From positions 1-64,000 of the forward strand of contig JALCLH010000009.1 in NCBI GenBank assembly GCA_022647765.1: a DNA stretch of 64,000 nucleotides, read 5' to 3'. This DNA comes from Acidipropionibacterium sp. GTDB taxonomy: Bacteria > Actinomycetota > Actinomycetes > Propionibacteriales > Propionibacteriaceae. This document shows, piece after piece, positions 15,149 through 24,875 of the stretch (the first letter of the stretch is position 1; each line of letters begins with the position of its first letter). A model generated the notes under the pieces. The model saw only the letters and a program-made list of their open reading frames with translations, was not told the origin of the DNA and did not search any database. A program made the translations under genes and the position numbers.

Positions 15149-16807
15149 TCAGGAGAACCTCTCCTCCATGTAGGTCTCGATCTGCTCCAAGGATCTCCCG
15201 GAGGTCTCGGGCATGATCTTGATGAGGACAATCCCGATCACGAGGTTCAGCACGCCGTAGATGGCGTAGGTGACAGCTCCCCCGAGCCCGGCGATCATCG
15301 ACGGGAAGGTGAAGGTGATGATCGCGTTGACGGTCCAGTTGAAGAAGATCGCCGTGCCGTTCATCACTCCCCGCACGGTGGAGGGAAACATCTCGCCGAG
15401 CATGGTCCACACCACGGTGCCGTTGGTGGACTGCACGATGAGCATGAAGATCGCCATCATGGCCAGCACCAGGAAGGGCGCCCAGGACGGCGGCCGGGTG
15501 CCGTCGGCGATGTGCGGTGCGATCGCGAACTGGAAGACGCCGGCAACGGCCAGCAGCACAACGGCCACCCCGAAGACGTCGAAGATGAGCAACTGCCGGC
15601 GTCTGAACCGGAAGATCAGCCACAGGCCGAGGGTCGCACCGATCACCGAGGTGACGCCGTTGGCCACCTGGGCGGTGATCGATGCGCTGGTGGTCATTCC
15701 GGCGTACTCCAGCACCTTCGGCGCGTAGTACATGATCGTGTTGACGCCGGTGGTCTGGTTGATGATGGCCAGGAAGATGCCCATGAACAGCAGCTTGCGC
15801 AGCCACGGCGTCCGCCACACCGCGGCGAGGTTGCCCAACTCTTCGGCCCGAGCAGCCTCGTGGCGCCGGGTCTCGATCATCTCGGCGACCTCGACCTCCA
15901 GCGGCCCGTCCTTCGCGGGATTGCGGACCCGCTTGAGGGAGCCGATCGCATCGCGGATCTGCCCCTTCACGAGGTACCAGCGGGCCGACTCCGGCATCAG
16001 ACGGATGCCGACCCACAGTGCGATCGCGGGCAGCGAGCAGAGCACCAGCATCCACCGCCAGGCGGCTCCGTTGCCCGCGGTGATCACCAGATTGTCGATG
16101 AAGGCGTGGAACTGGGCATCGTCCAGCGGGCCGCCCTTGCTCGTCTGCAGGGCCAGGATCGAGTCCCAGGAGCGCTGTCCGGTGCCGATGCCGAGCTGAT
16201 CGACGTTGTGGTTGGCGGTCACGGTGATCTGCGGACCGCCGTTCGCCACATTGATGACGGCGTTCATCCCGAAGGCGAGCAGCTGACCGGTGACGATCAT
16301 CAGCTGGTCGATCGCCACCACCGTGCCGCGAATGCGCTTGGGCGCCGACTCGGCCAGGTAGACCGGCACGGTCGCGGACGCCCCTCCGACGGCGAAGCCC
16401 AGAACGAAGCGGAACGGATACATCACCAGAATGTCGGGGGCCAGCGCCGTGCCCACAGCTCCGATGAGGAACAGCACGGCCAGCACCATGAGGTTGTGAC
16501 GCCGGCCCCAGCGGTCCGACATCGTTCCGCCGAAGGCCGCCCCGACGGCCGCGCCGATCAGCAGCACCCCGCCGATCAGTCCCTCCTCCACCGGGTTGAG
16601 GGCCAGCCCGCCCGCGCTTCCGGGCATGTACATGTACGGCAGGGCGCCGGAGATGACGCCGGTGTCGTAGCCGAAGAGCAGCGAGCCGAGGGTGGCCACC
16701 GCGGTCAGGGCGACGATGCCCCGGTACTTCCCGGACGGCGGCGTGGTCGCCACCAGTTCACCGATATCGGACTGATCGGTCCCGTCGGCGGGAAGTGCTA
16801 CATCCAT
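15149..16807 (-). CDS. MFS sugar:proton symporter (sugar porter family)
   Basis: A 12-TM major facilitator of the sugar porter family, likely for a pentose, hexose or inositol. It shows the family hallmarks: LFGYDTGVISGALPY in TM1, DRWGRRHNL in loop 2-3, PVYLAESAPKRIRG after TM4, MPESARWYLVKG after TM6, 'QTTGVNTIMYYAPKVLEYAG' in TM7 and 'PETSGRSLEQIE' after TM12. The protein is long (about 552 residues) because of an extended segment between TM5 and TM6 (about residues 205-265), atypical for bacterial XylE/IolT proteins. ATG 16807 is chosen; a GTG at 16828 would add 7 residues. It ends 30 bases from the right island repeat. Confidence 0.85.
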   Translation of the reverse strand: MDVALPADGTDQSDIGELVATTPPSGKYRGIVALTAVATLGSLLFGYDTGVISGALPYMYMPGSAGGLALNPVEEGLIGGVLLIGAAVGAAFGGTMSDRWGRRHNLMVLAVLFLIGAVGTALAPDILVMYPFRFVLGFAVGGASATVPVYLAESAPKRIRGTVVAIDQLMIVTGQLLAFGMNAVINVANGGPQITVTANHNVDQLGIGTGQRSWDSILALQTSKGGPLDDAQFHAFIDNLVITAGNGAAWRWMLVLCSLPAIALWVGIRLMPESARWYLVKGQIRDAIGSLKRVRNPAKDGPLEVEVAEMIETRRHEAARAEELGNLAAVWRTPWLRKLLFMGIFLAIINQTTGVNTIMYYAPKVLEYAGMTTSASITAQVANGVTSVIGATLGLWLIFRFRRRQLLIFDVFGVAVVLLAVAGVFQFAIAPHIADGTRPPSWAPFLVLAMMAIFMLIVQSTNGTVVWTMLGEMFPSTVRGVMNGTAIFFNWTVNAIITFTFPSMIAGLGGAVTYAIYGVLNLVIGIVLIKIMPETSGRSLEQIETYMEERFS

Positions 16808-16874
16808 GGTCCTGGCATCAGCCTCCACGTCGTGGCTGGCGCGTCCGTCGGCGGGCTGCCAGGCGAGCGCCAGA

Positions 16875-17243
16875 CTACACGTCGGAGCGCGCGGCCTCGG
16901 CCTGCTTCGTGAGCTCGGCGGGATCGAGCTCCTTCACCTGGGAGATGAGGTCGTCCAGCGCCGATCCGGGCAGCAGACCGGCCTGGCGGAACACCAGATA
17001 GCCCGCGCGGAAGGCCATCAGGGTCGGGATCGAAGTGATCTCCAGGGCCCCGGCGAGGTTCTGCTGATCCTCGGTGTCCACCTTGGCGAAGGTGACATCC
17101 TGGTGGCGTTCGCTGGCGGCGTCGTAGATCGGGGCGAAGCGCATGCACGGGTTGCACCAGCCCGCCCAGAAGTCGATGAGCACGACATCATTCGAGTCGA
17201 TCGTCGAGGCGAAATTCTCCTCGTTCAGGGCGACCGTTGCCAT
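16875..17243 (-). CDS. trxA: Thioredoxin
   Basis: A 122-residue thioredoxin-fold disulfide reductant. The active site is WCNPC (about residues 29-33) in VLIDFWAGWCNPCMRFAPIY, and the cis-Pro loop is TSIPTLMAF. The usual WCGPC is replaced by Asn at the second dipeptide position, which can shift redox potential. A C-terminal extension of about 15 residues (ELTKQAEAARSDV) exceeds the E. coli length. ATG 17243 is preceded by GGAGGAAGCC, so the longer upstream frame is not used. It stands alone between the sugar porter and the methyltransferase. Confidence 0.88.
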   Translation of the reverse strand: MATVALNEENFASTIDSNDVVLIDFWAGWCNPCMRFAPIYDAASERHQDVTFAKVDTEDQQNLAGALEITSIPTLMAFRAGYLVFRQAGLLPGSALDDLISQVKELDPAELTKQAEAARSDV

Positions 17244-17363
17244 GGCTTCCTCCGTGTGAGCGTGGTTCGACAGAAAATCATCCCGATATCTACCGGGCAT
17301 GACCAGACTTCATCTTTGAAGGAAACACGGCCCGGCGGACCGCTATTCCCTCAGAAGACCGGC

Positions 17364-18209
17364 TCACACGATCGCGGACGCCGGTTCGGGATCCTTGAGG
17401 GCCACCACCCGGCGCATCGGGATCGGCAGCTCCACTTGGCCCTTGTCCTGGGCACGGCGCACCAGCCAGTCCCGCGCCGAACGGCGTCTGGCAGGCGTCG
17501 ATCCGGGCAGGTACATCGCATTGATGATGAGATCGGCGTCGGCGGCGTCGCGCACCGTGAACACATAGCAGGACCGCGCGTCCTCCACCTTGCGCAGCCC
17601 GCGCTGGGCGAGCAGGTCGGTCATCCGCAGTTCCAGCGCCCCCGGGAAGCTCGGCGTGGAGCCGACCCGGGCGGTCAGCGCCGCGGCCTGACGGGCCAGG
17701 GCCATCGGCAGCGGCCGGATGGTGGGGGCCATGCAGGCGAAGACCCCGCCGGGACGCAGCACCCGTGAGGCCTCGTCGACCAGCAGGCGCGGGTCTGGGA
17801 CGGTCACCATGCCCATCGAGGTGACGACGGCGTCCATCGAATGATCGGCCAGCGGCAGATTGTCGACGGACCCGCGCACCCAGCTGATGAACTGCGATCC
17901 GGTGCCCATCGCGGTCTCCAGCTCCGGGGCGGAATCCTCGATCCCGATCACCCGGCGGCGGCCGTCGTCCAGCTCCCGGGCCAGGGCGCCGGCCCCGCAC
18001 TCGACATCGGCCACCGATACGACCGAACGCGAGACCGCACGGGCCAGCCAGGAGTAGGGATTGCGCTGACCGGCGATGCTGCGGCTCAGCACCTCCTGGA
18101 TCACCCCCGGCCGCTCTGCGTGGAATCGCGCCAGGTAGTCGGGCCAGGGGTCCTCCTGAGCGCCCAGCCCCGCCCGGCGGGCCAGCTCGTGAACCGGGAG
18201 GAGTCTCAT
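17364..18209 (-). CDS. Class I SAM-dependent methyltransferase
   Basis: A 281-residue Rossmann-type methyltransferase of the Methyltransf_11/UbiE type. Motif I is degenerate (VADVECGAGALARELD instead of DxGxGxG), motif II is RRVIGIEDSA, motif IV DAVVTSMGMVTVPDPR, and motif V 'DEASRVLRPGGVFACMAPT'. The substrate is unknown. It lies directly downstream of the DtxR-type regulator (21 bases apart, same strand) and could be co-transcribed with it. Confidence 0.72.
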   Translation of the reverse strand: MRLLPVHELARRAGLGAQEDPWPDYLARFHAERPGVIQEVLSRSIAGQRNPYSWLARAVSRSVVSVADVECGAGALARELDDGRRRVIGIEDSAPELETAMGTGSQFISWVRGSVDNLPLADHSMDAVVTSMGMVTVPDPRLLVDEASRVLRPGGVFACMAPTIRPLPMALARQAAALTARVGSTPSFPGALELRMTDLLAQRGLRKVEDARSCYVFTVRDAADADLIINAMYLPGSTPARRRSARDWLVRRAQDKGQVELPIPMRRVVALKDPEPASAIV

Positions 18210-18230
18210 CTCAGATCCCTCTCGCCCATG

Positions 18231-18956
18231 TCAGCCGGCCGCGACCGGTGCGACGAAGATGCCGTCGGCGTCGTGCTCGGAGAACTCGGCGGATCCCTCG
18301 GCTCCGGTGATCACCACCAGATCCTGCTGAATCCGGGCGCCGACCGTCGCGCCGATGGTCAGGCCGATCCGGTCTGCGGTCGCCAGATTCGGCTCGGTGG
18401 CCTGGAAGTGCTCGGTCAGCCGGACGATCCGCACCTGCTGCTCGGCGTCTCCGGCGCTCCCGGCCTTCCCGGCATTCAGGAGAGACTCGGCCAGAGGCCG
18501 GGAGTCGTCGCGGAAGGAGGCGGCCGAGTCGGTGCGGGTGTACTGCCCCATCGCCGGAATGGCATTGCCGTAGGGGGAGTTGTCCGGGTCGTCGAGGATG
18601 ACGATCAGCCGGTCCTCCACCGCGTCGGAGATGACATGCTCCCAACGGCAGGCCTCGTCGTGGACCAGCGAGATGTCCAGCCCGATCACCTGGGTGAGCA
18701 GACACTCCGCGAGCCGGTGCTTGCGCATCACGTTGACCGCCTGGTTGTGGCCCTGCGGAGTGAACTCGATCGTGCGGTCGGGCTTGACGATGAGCAGCCC
18801 GTCGCGCTCCATCCGCGCCACGGTCTGCGAGACCGTCGGGCCCGACTGGTGCAGCCGCTCGACGATCCGGGCACGGCGAAGCTCGATGCCCTCCTCCAGC
18901 AGCTCGTAGAGAGTCCTCAGATACATCTCTGTGGTGTCGATGAGTTCCCCGCTCAC
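18231..18956 (-). CDS. DtxR/IdeR-family metal-dependent repressor
   Basis: A 241-residue metalloregulator. It has an N-terminal winged helix (IDTTEMYLRTLYELLEEG; 'SGPTVSQTVARMERDGLLIV'), a metal-binding dimerisation domain (RKHRLAECLLTQVIGLD, 'VHDEACRWEHVISDAVEDRL') and a C-terminal SH3-like FeoA domain. The first-helix Met and the HxxC..E..H ligands are conserved as in DtxR/IdeR. Fe(II) or Mn(II) is the probable co-repressor. GTG 18956 is chosen because GGAGGGGA lies 4 bases upstream. Its promoter region is shared with the 3' end of nagA, which lies 55 bases away on the same strand. Confidence 0.88.
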   Translation of the reverse strand: MSGELIDTTEMYLRTLYELLEEGIELRRARIVERLHQSGPTVSQTVARMERDGLLIVKPDRTIEFTPQGHNQAVNVMRKHRLAECLLTQVIGLDISLVHDEACRWEHVISDAVEDRLIVILDDPDNSPYGNAIPAMGQYTRTDSAASFRDDSRPLAESLLNAGKAGSAGDAEQQVRIVRLTEHFQATEPNLATADRIGLTIGATVGARIQQDLVVITGAEGSAEFSEHDADGIFVAPVAAG

Positions 18957-19011
18957 AATTCCCCTCCGTCGTGACCCGCGGGCCGTCCGGCCCAACCTCT
19001 GGCTATGCTCC

Positions 19012-20151
19012 TCAACGCGGATCGGCGGCCCGCACTTCCCGACCGGCCCGGATCACCCGCTGAAGGTGCCCGGTCCCGCTGGTGAGGCACAGGTCCGCCC
19101 GCCGTCCGGCAGCAATCACCCCGGCGTCCAGCCCGTGCCAGCGCGCCGGCGTCGTCGACGCCATCATCGCGGCCTGGGGCAGCGGAATGCCGACCGTGCT
19201 CACCACGAACTCGACGGCCCGGCCGAGGGTCAGGGTGGAGCCCGCGATCGCGCCGAGACTGCCGTCGGGATTGAGCAGCCGGGCCGAGCCGTTGACGACG
19301 CGCACCGCGAGGCTGCCGAGCATGTAGTCGCCGTCGGGCTGGCCGGTGGCGCTCATCGCATCGGTCACCAGCCCGATCCGCTCCGGGCCGGCGGCCTGCA
19401 CGGCCATCCGGATCACATCGGGAGCGAGGTGGACGCCGTCGCAGATAAGTTCGCACATCACCCGGGAGTCGGTGAGCATCCACGGCACCGGACCCGGCTT
19501 GCGGTGATGGATCGGGGCCATCGCGTTGAACAGGTGGGTGACGATGTCGGCCCCCGAGTCCACGGCGTCCCGGGCGGTCGCCGCATCCGCCTCCGAGTGC
19601 CCGAAGGCGGCGTGGACGCCAGCCGCCGCGATCGTCTGGACGGCCTCGATGCCGCACCGGCGCTCCGGCGCCAGGGTGATCATCCGCAGATCCTCACCGC
19701 CGGCGTCCAGCAGCCGGGAGACCCGGCCGGGGGTCGGATCGCGCAGCAGATCGATGTTGTGGGCGCCCTTGCGCGACTCCGCCAGGAAGGGGCCCTCGAG
19801 ATGGATGCCGTCGAGTTCGCCGGCAGCGCAGAACTTGCGGATACGCCCGATCTGATCGACCAGATCGTCCATGTCCTCGGTGACGGTGCTGGCGAACAGC
19901 GTGGTGGCGCCCTGGGAGCGGTGGTAGGCGATGGCCGCCCGGACCTTGTCCGGATCGGGATCGGAGAAGTTCGCGCCGGCGGCCCCGTGACAGTGGGTGT
20001 CGACGTAGCCGGGGAGGATCCACTCGTCGACCTCGTGCTCGGCGTCCAGCACTCCGGGCGCCACGTCGACGATCCGGTCCGCCTCGATCGTGATGGTGGC
20101 CGGCCCGGCGGACCCGTCCGGGCCGATGACATGCCGCGACGAGATGATCAT
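19012..20151 (-). CDS. nagA: N-acetylglucosamine-6-phosphate deacetylase
   Basis: Hydrolyses GlcNAc-6-phosphate to glucosamine-6-phosphate and acetate, the step before NagB. It is an amidohydrolase-superfamily protein of 379 residues with VDTHCHG, DGIHLEGPFL (metal ligand Glu), HAAFGHSEAD, VTHLFNAMAP, CELICDGVHL and the catalytic-Asp motif LVTDAMSATG, all in family order. ATG 20151 has GGAGGTCAGC directly upstream. It is divergent from serC with a 108-base gap. nagB is present but 6.5 kb away. Confidence 0.92.
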   Translation of the reverse strand: MIISSRHVIGPDGSAGPATITIEADRIVDVAPGVLDAEHEVDEWILPGYVDTHCHGAAGANFSDPDPDKVRAAIAYHRSQGATTLFASTVTEDMDDLVDQIGRIRKFCAAGELDGIHLEGPFLAESRKGAHNIDLLRDPTPGRVSRLLDAGGEDLRMITLAPERRCGIEAVQTIAAAGVHAAFGHSEADAATARDAVDSGADIVTHLFNAMAPIHHRKPGPVPWMLTDSRVMCELICDGVHLAPDVIRMAVQAAGPERIGLVTDAMSATGQPDGDYMLGSLAVRVVNGSARLLNPDGSLGAIAGSTLTLGRAVEFVVSTVGIPLPQAAMMASTTPARWHGLDAGVIAAGRRADLCLTSGTGHLQRVIRAGREVRAADPR

Positions 20152-20259
20152 GCTGACCTCCGATGGTGTTCGCGCACAATCCTTCCACAACCGGGTGGTG
20201 AGGGAGGCCCGTCCGTGGACAGCGCCCCCGCGGGAGCCGCGAACTGGGAGAATCCAGCT

Positions 20260-21378
20260 ATGTCTGAGCTGACGATCCCGGCCGATCTGCTGCCCCAGGA
20301 CCCGCGTTTCGGGTCCGGGCCCTCCCGCATCCGACGCGAGGTGGTGGAGTCCCTGGCTGCCCCCGGCTCGGTGCTGGGCACATCCCACCGCAAGCCTCCG
20401 GTGAAGAATCTCGTGCACTCCATCCGCACCGGGCTGGCCGAGCTGTACCGGCTGCCCGACGGCTACCAGGTCGCCCTGGGCAATGGCGGGGCCACCCTGT
20501 TCTGGGCGATGGCCGCCTCCTGCCTGGTGAAGCACCGGTCGGCGAACGGCGTCTACGGATCCTTCACCCGCAAGTTCGCCAACACCCTGCTGAAGGCGCC
20601 ATTCCTGGCCGACCCGGCGGTCTTCGAGGCCCCTGCCGGGCGGCTCGCGCTGCCCCGCGCCAGCTATGCCGCGGGCGTCTACGCCTGGGCCCAGAACGAG
20701 ACCTCCACCGGGGTGGTGGCCCCGGTGAAGCGCCCCGACGACGTCGACGACTCGGCCCTGGTGCTCATCGACGCCACCTCGGCGGCCGGCGGGATCGACG
20801 CCGACATCTCCCAGGTGGACGCCTACTACTTCTCCCCGCAGAAGAACTTCGCCTCCGACGGCGGCCTGTGGGTGGCGCTGCTCTCCCCCGCGGCGATCGC
20901 CCGCTCTGAGGAGCTCACCTCCTCGGCCCGCTGGGTGCCCGACATCCTCAACCTGAGCCTGGCACTGGAGAACTCCCTGAAGGACCAGACCCTCAACACC
21001 CCGGCGATCGCCACCCTGGTGATGCTCGACGCCCAGATCTCCTGGCTGCTCGAGCACGGCGGAATGTCGTGGGCCGCCGAGCGCACCCGCACCAGCTCGG
21101 ACATCCTCTACCGCTGGGCCGAGACCAATCCGCTGACCACCCCGTTCGTCTCCGATCCCGGGCTGCGCAGCCCGGTGGTCGTCACGATCGACCTGGACTC
21201 CTCGATCGACTCCGGCCGACTCTGCCAGATCGCCTGTGACAACGGCATCGTCGACATCGACTCGTACCGCGGGCTGGGGCGCAATCAGATCCGGGTCGGG
21301 ACCTTCGCCTCGGTGGAGCCCGACGATGTGTCGGCCCTGGTGTCCTGCCTGGACTGGATCCTGGAGCGGATGGCCTGA
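20260..21378 (+). CDS. serC: Phosphoserine aminotransferase
   Basis: PLP-dependent enzyme that converts 3-phosphohydroxypyruvate to phosphoserine in serine biosynthesis. It is 372 residues of the actinobacterial/archaeal SerC type: FGSGPSRIRREVVESL at the start, GTSHRKPPVK, LGNGGATLFW, a VLIDATSAAGGIDAD strand, and the PLP-lysine in YYFSPQKNFASDGG. The end is GRNQIRVGTFASVEPDD. ATG 20260 lies in a 108-base gap shared with the divergent nagA. Confidence 0.92.
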   Translation: MSELTIPADLLPQDPRFGSGPSRIRREVVESLAAPGSVLGTSHRKPPVKNLVHSIRTGLAELYRLPDGYQVALGNGGATLFWAMAASCLVKHRSANGVYGSFTRKFANTLLKAPFLADPAVFEAPAGRLALPRASYAAGVYAWAQNETSTGVVAPVKRPDDVDDSALVLIDATSAAGGIDADISQVDAYYFSPQKNFASDGGLWVALLSPAAIARSEELTSSARWVPDILNLSLALENSLKDQTLNTPAIATLVMLDAQISWLLEHGGMSWAAERTRTSSDILYRWAETNPLTTPFVSDPGLRSPVVVTIDLDSSIDSGRLCQIACDNGIVDIDSYRGLGRNQIRVGTFASVEPDDVSALVSCLDWILERMA

Positions 21379-21417
21379 CGGCGTCCTGAGCTGATGAGCT
21401 GACGGCGCCGCGGGAGC

Positions 21418-22366
21418 TCAGCGCGCCCGGTAGACGATCACCGCGGCGAGCAGGGCCAGCACCCCGGCGCCGATCAGGGTGAACAGGGTGCCGCTCCTGG
21501 AGTTCGCGGTGGACTTCGAGGAGTTCGCCCCGGTGGCGTGGGCTGCGGATGAGGACGCCGCCGGGGTCGCTCTGGCGCCGGGGGCGGGCATGTCCATCGC
21601 CTGGACGGCGGTCGAGGATCCGCTGAGCAGCAGTCCCTTGCCGGCCAGATCGGAGGCGATGGCCTGACCCCCGGCCGGCGAGATCGTCGCGGTGGAGAGC
21701 GTCTTCCAGGTGTAGGCGTCCAGGACCGTGAGCGTATTCGCCGTTCTCAGGACGAGTTTCTGGCCGTCGGGAGTGAAGACGGCGTCGGTGACCCCCGAGG
21801 GCGCGGAGGCCGCCTTGATCAGGGTGTTGTCGCCGTCGCGGCTCAACGTGGAGGGGGCGCGGTAGATGGCCGGCGAGCTTCCCCGACTGATGATGTAGAT
21901 GTTGCCCTTGGCGCTGACCGCCATCGCCGCGGCGTCGCGCGCGCCGTCGGGGTAGACCATGTCCCACGCCCGCCAGGAGGCGCTCGATCCGCTGAGGGAG
22001 TTGGGGCTGAGCACCTGGATGTGGTCGCGGGTGGCCTTCGGGTCCCCGATATCACCGACATAGAGGTTTCCCTTGGCCCAGGCCAGGGCCTGGACGTCGG
22101 TGGTGGTGGCCTTCCAGGACACGGTCTTGCTGCGGCGTCCGCTGCTGTCGACCGCGATCAGCGTCCTGGTGGTCGCCGGTCTGCCGTCGGTCACCCAGTA
22201 GCAGTTCCCGTCGGTGTCGGCGGCCATCCCCACCGGTGAGGAGATTCCGGAGACGTCGATGGACATCTCCGACGGGGCCGCGACGGCCGGGCGCGGCGAT
22301 GAGCAGCCAGCCCGCCACGGCGCAGCCGAGGATCTGCAGCAGGCGCCGCGCTGTGCTTCTGGTCAC
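21418..22366 (-). pseudogene. Secreted, membrane-anchored beta-propeller-like protein, frame broken in the signal peptide
   Basis: The main frame (21418-22266) has repeated propeller-like strands (NCYWVTDGRPATTRT, LYVGDIGDPKATRD, NIYIISRGSSPAIYR), a Ser/Ala-rich stretch, and a C-terminal membrane helix 'LFTLIGAGVLALLAAVIVYR'. Its signal peptide lies in another frame from GTG 22366 (VTRSTARRLLQ, then CAVAGWLLIAAP). Deleting one C at about 22286-22294 joins them as IAAPAVAAPSE, with a plausible AVAA signal-peptidase site. The complete protein would be about 315 residues, anchored at the outer face. Function unknown; no enzyme motif is visible. Confidence 0.6.
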
Positions 22367-22422
22367 GATCTGCCATCCTGCCACGCGCATCTGTGGGATG
22401 CCCCGGACGGCGCGGCCGAGGC

Positions 22423-22515
22423 TCACTTCATCCCGACCAGCGCGCCGATCACCACGAGGGCCACGATGAGCACCAGGGCGGTCGTCACGACATACTGCCT
22501 CGAGCGGGGATTCAC
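22423..22515 (-). CDS. 30-residue single-helix membrane microprotein
   Basis: A GTG-started frame gives a short basic head (NPRSRQYV) and one hydrophobic helix (TTALVLIVALVVIGALVG) ending in MK before TGA. It ends 57 bases before the GTG of the secreted propeller-like protein on the same strand, so the two may be co-transcribed. Short single-helix proteins are easily missed; no family is recognised. Support is the codon pattern and the helix only. Confidence 0.4.
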   Translation of the reverse strand: MNPRSRQYVVTTALVLIVALVVIGALVGMK

Positions 22516-22558
22516 GGAATCAACGATAGTTGCGACCTGTGATCGGTACGGTGGTCTC

Positions 22559-23242
22559 ATGGGTGAGTTACGGCTTCACGCCATCTCGATCAACGATGTT
22601 CGAGATATTTTCGGAGCCGACGAAGCACAGGCACGCGCGCTTCGCGGCTGGGCGCAGGAGTACTTCAGCGTGCCCGATGCGCCGCGCCGCAGGGGGCTGT
22701 GGTCCAAGCTGCGCCCGGTGACGCGCACCGATCCGGCCGCGCCGATCCTGCCGGTCAACTGGCCCACCCCCAACGACGTCGAGGATCTCATCGCCGGCCG
22801 CTATGTCGCCCCGGACCGGCTGACCCGCTGCTGGCGGGTCTTCGACCTGTGGCTCAACAAGCTGTCCTGGGGCACCCACACCATGGTGCTGGACGCCGGG
22901 CAGGCCGACGATTTCGAGTTCGACCTGGCCCGGGCCGGGCTGCCCAGCGAGCTGTCGCTGCGGCGTCTGTTCGGCGGAGATCCGCAGATCCCGCTGCGGC
23001 CGGCCCCCGGGATGCGCACCGGCTACTCCCGCGACGCCCACGTCACCGCGACCTCCGAGGCGCTGTCGGCTATCTGCGAGCGGGTGACGGGACCGAGCCA
23101 CGACCTGGTCGTCGATCTGATCGCCTTCCTCGCCCAGTTCCCGGAATGGAGCGACGCGGCGCCCGATGTCGGACGCCGCGCCCCCGATCTGTTCGTGGTG
23201 TGGCATGTCGGTCAGAGTGTCGTCGAGAAGACGACCATGTGA
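22559..23242 (+). CDS. Conserved hypothetical protein
   Basis: A 227-residue soluble protein starting at ATG 22559 (MGELRLHAISINDVRDIFG). Features include 'DEAQARALRGWAQEYFSVP' and a WLNKLSWGTHTMVLD core, and the end HVGQSVVEKTTM. No signal peptide, membrane segment or catalytic motif is seen. I do not recognise a family. It is divergent from the microprotein and converges with the purine permease. Confidence 0.6.
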   Translation: MGELRLHAISINDVRDIFGADEAQARALRGWAQEYFSVPDAPRRRGLWSKLRPVTRTDPAAPILPVNWPTPNDVEDLIAGRYVAPDRLTRCWRVFDLWLNKLSWGTHTMVLDAGQADDFEFDLARAGLPSELSLRRLFGGDPQIPLRPAPGMRTGYSRDAHVTATSEALSAICERVTGPSHDLVVDLIAFLAQFPEWSDAAPDVGRRAPDLFVVWHVGQSVVEKTTM

Positions 23243-23284
23243 CCCGCCGGGAAGACGACGTGAACGGCGTCTTCCCTCCGGGCG

Positions 23285-24814
23285 CTAGTTCAAGGCGCCG
23301 AGCAGCAGTCCCTGGCCGAAGTAGACCACGAACAGCGCGGAGACCACCCAGAGGATCGGGTGCACCTGACGCGCCTTGCCGACCACCGTCTTCGTGATGC
23401 AGTAGAGGATGAAGCCTGCGCCGATGCCCGCGGTGATCGAGTAGGCGAAGGGCATCAGGATGATCGCGATGAAGGCCGGCAGACCCTCGACGACGTCGTC
23501 CCAGTGGATGACGGTGACCTGGGACATCATCAGGAAGCCCACGAAGATCAGCACCGGGGCGGCGGCCTCCGAGGGGATCATGGTGATGATCGGGGAGATG
23601 AACATCGACAGCAGGAAGGCGATGCCGGTCACCAACGAGGCCATGCCGGTCCGGGCGCCCTCGCCGACGCCGGCAGAGGACTCGATGAAGCCGGTGTTCG
23701 AGGATGAGGAGCCCAGGCCGCCGGCGACCGCGGCCAGCGAGTCGACCATCAGGATCTCCTTGAGGTGCGGCGGGTTGCCCTCGGAGTCGTTGATCCCGGC
23801 CTGGGCGCCGATCGCCACGACGGTGCCCATGGTGTCGAAGAAGTCGGCCAGCATGAGGGAGAACACGATGAGGATGACGGCGATGAAGGTGGCGATGTTG
23901 AAGTGGCCGTCCTTGAGGAAGCCGCCGAACAGGTCGACCTTGCCGACCAGGCCCAGATCGGGCCAGGAGAAGCTGGACGCCGGAGGCAGCCGCGGGACGT
24001 TGAGGGCCCAGCCGGTGGGGTTCTGATCGCCGATGTGCGGCCCGATCTTCCCGATCGCCTCGATGATGACGGCCAGAATCGAACCGCCGGCGATGGCGAT
24101 GAGCATCGCCCCCTTGACCTTCTTGACGTAGAGGATCACCACGGCAATGAAACCGACCACGCAGACGAAGATCGGCCAGCCCTCCAGGGAGCCGCCGATG
24201 CCGAGTTCGACCGGGGTGCCGGCGCCGGGCCGGACCACGCCGGCGTCGACCAGGCCGACGAAGGCGATGAACAGGCCGATGCCGACGCCGATGGCCGCGC
24301 GGAGGCTGTGCGGCACCGCCCGGAAGATCATCTCGCGGACCCCGGAGATGACGAAGACGAAGATGAGGATGCCCTCCCAGACCACCAGGCCCATGGCTTG
24401 GGGCCAGGTCATGGTCGGCGCGACGGTGAAGGCGAGCAGGGAGTTGATGCCGAGGCCGGCGGCGATGCCGAGGGGGAACCGGCCGTAGATGCCCATGAAG
24501 ATGGTCATCACGCCGGCGACCAGGGCGGTGACCGCCAGCACCATCATCTTGTTCTGGTCGATGGCGGCGACGTTGAGGGTCTTGCCCGCGGCGTCGAGGA
24601 ATTTGGGGGCGCCGTTGAGGAGATGGCCGTTCTTGTCGGCGGCGGCGCCGATGATGAGGGGGTTCAGGGCGAGGATGTAGGCCATCGTGAAGAAGGTCAC
24701 GATGCCGCCGCGGACCTCTTTGGACCAGCTCGAGCCACGCTGGGTGAGCTCGAACCACCGATCGAGTCTGCTGTGCGGTTCAGGATATGTGGGAGTCACG
24801 GACACGCGCAGCAT
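23285..24814 (-). CDS. Nucleobase permease, AzgA/PbuG type (NCS2-like)
   Basis: A 509-residue, 12-14 TM proton-coupled purine transporter. AzgA-family features are 'GGIVTFFTMAYILALNPLII' near the N-terminus, FPLGIAAGLGINSLLAF, the 'MLADFFDTMGTVVAIGAQAG' motif, and SSSSNTGFIESSAGVGEGAR, which contributes to the nucleobase site. Adenine, guanine and hypoxanthine are the usual substrates. It is monocistronic; a long hairpin lies upstream between it and the DUF3027 gene. Confidence 0.88.
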   Translation of the reverse strand: MLRVSVTPTYPEPHSRLDRWFELTQRGSSWSKEVRGGIVTFFTMAYILALNPLIIGAAADKNGHLLNGAPKFLDAAGKTLNVAAIDQNKMMVLAVTALVAGVMTIFMGIYGRFPLGIAAGLGINSLLAFTVAPTMTWPQAMGLVVWEGILIFVFVISGVREMIFRAVPHSLRAAIGVGIGLFIAFVGLVDAGVVRPGAGTPVELGIGGSLEGWPIFVCVVGFIAVVILYVKKVKGAMLIAIAGGSILAVIIEAIGKIGPHIGDQNPTGWALNVPRLPPASSFSWPDLGLVGKVDLFGGFLKDGHFNIATFIAVILIVFSLMLADFFDTMGTVVAIGAQAGINDSEGNPPHLKEILMVDSLAAVAGGLGSSSSNTGFIESSAGVGEGARTGMASLVTGIAFLLSMFISPIITMIPSEAAAPVLIFVGFLMMSQVTVIHWDDVVEGLPAFIAIILMPFAYSITAGIGAGFILYCITKTVVGKARQVHPILWVVSALFVVYFGQGLLLGALN

Positions 24815-24875
24815 CGTACTGAGGTGAACGGATCGATCGTGTTACGGGCCGCGGGGTGAGGCCCTGCGACGCTGA

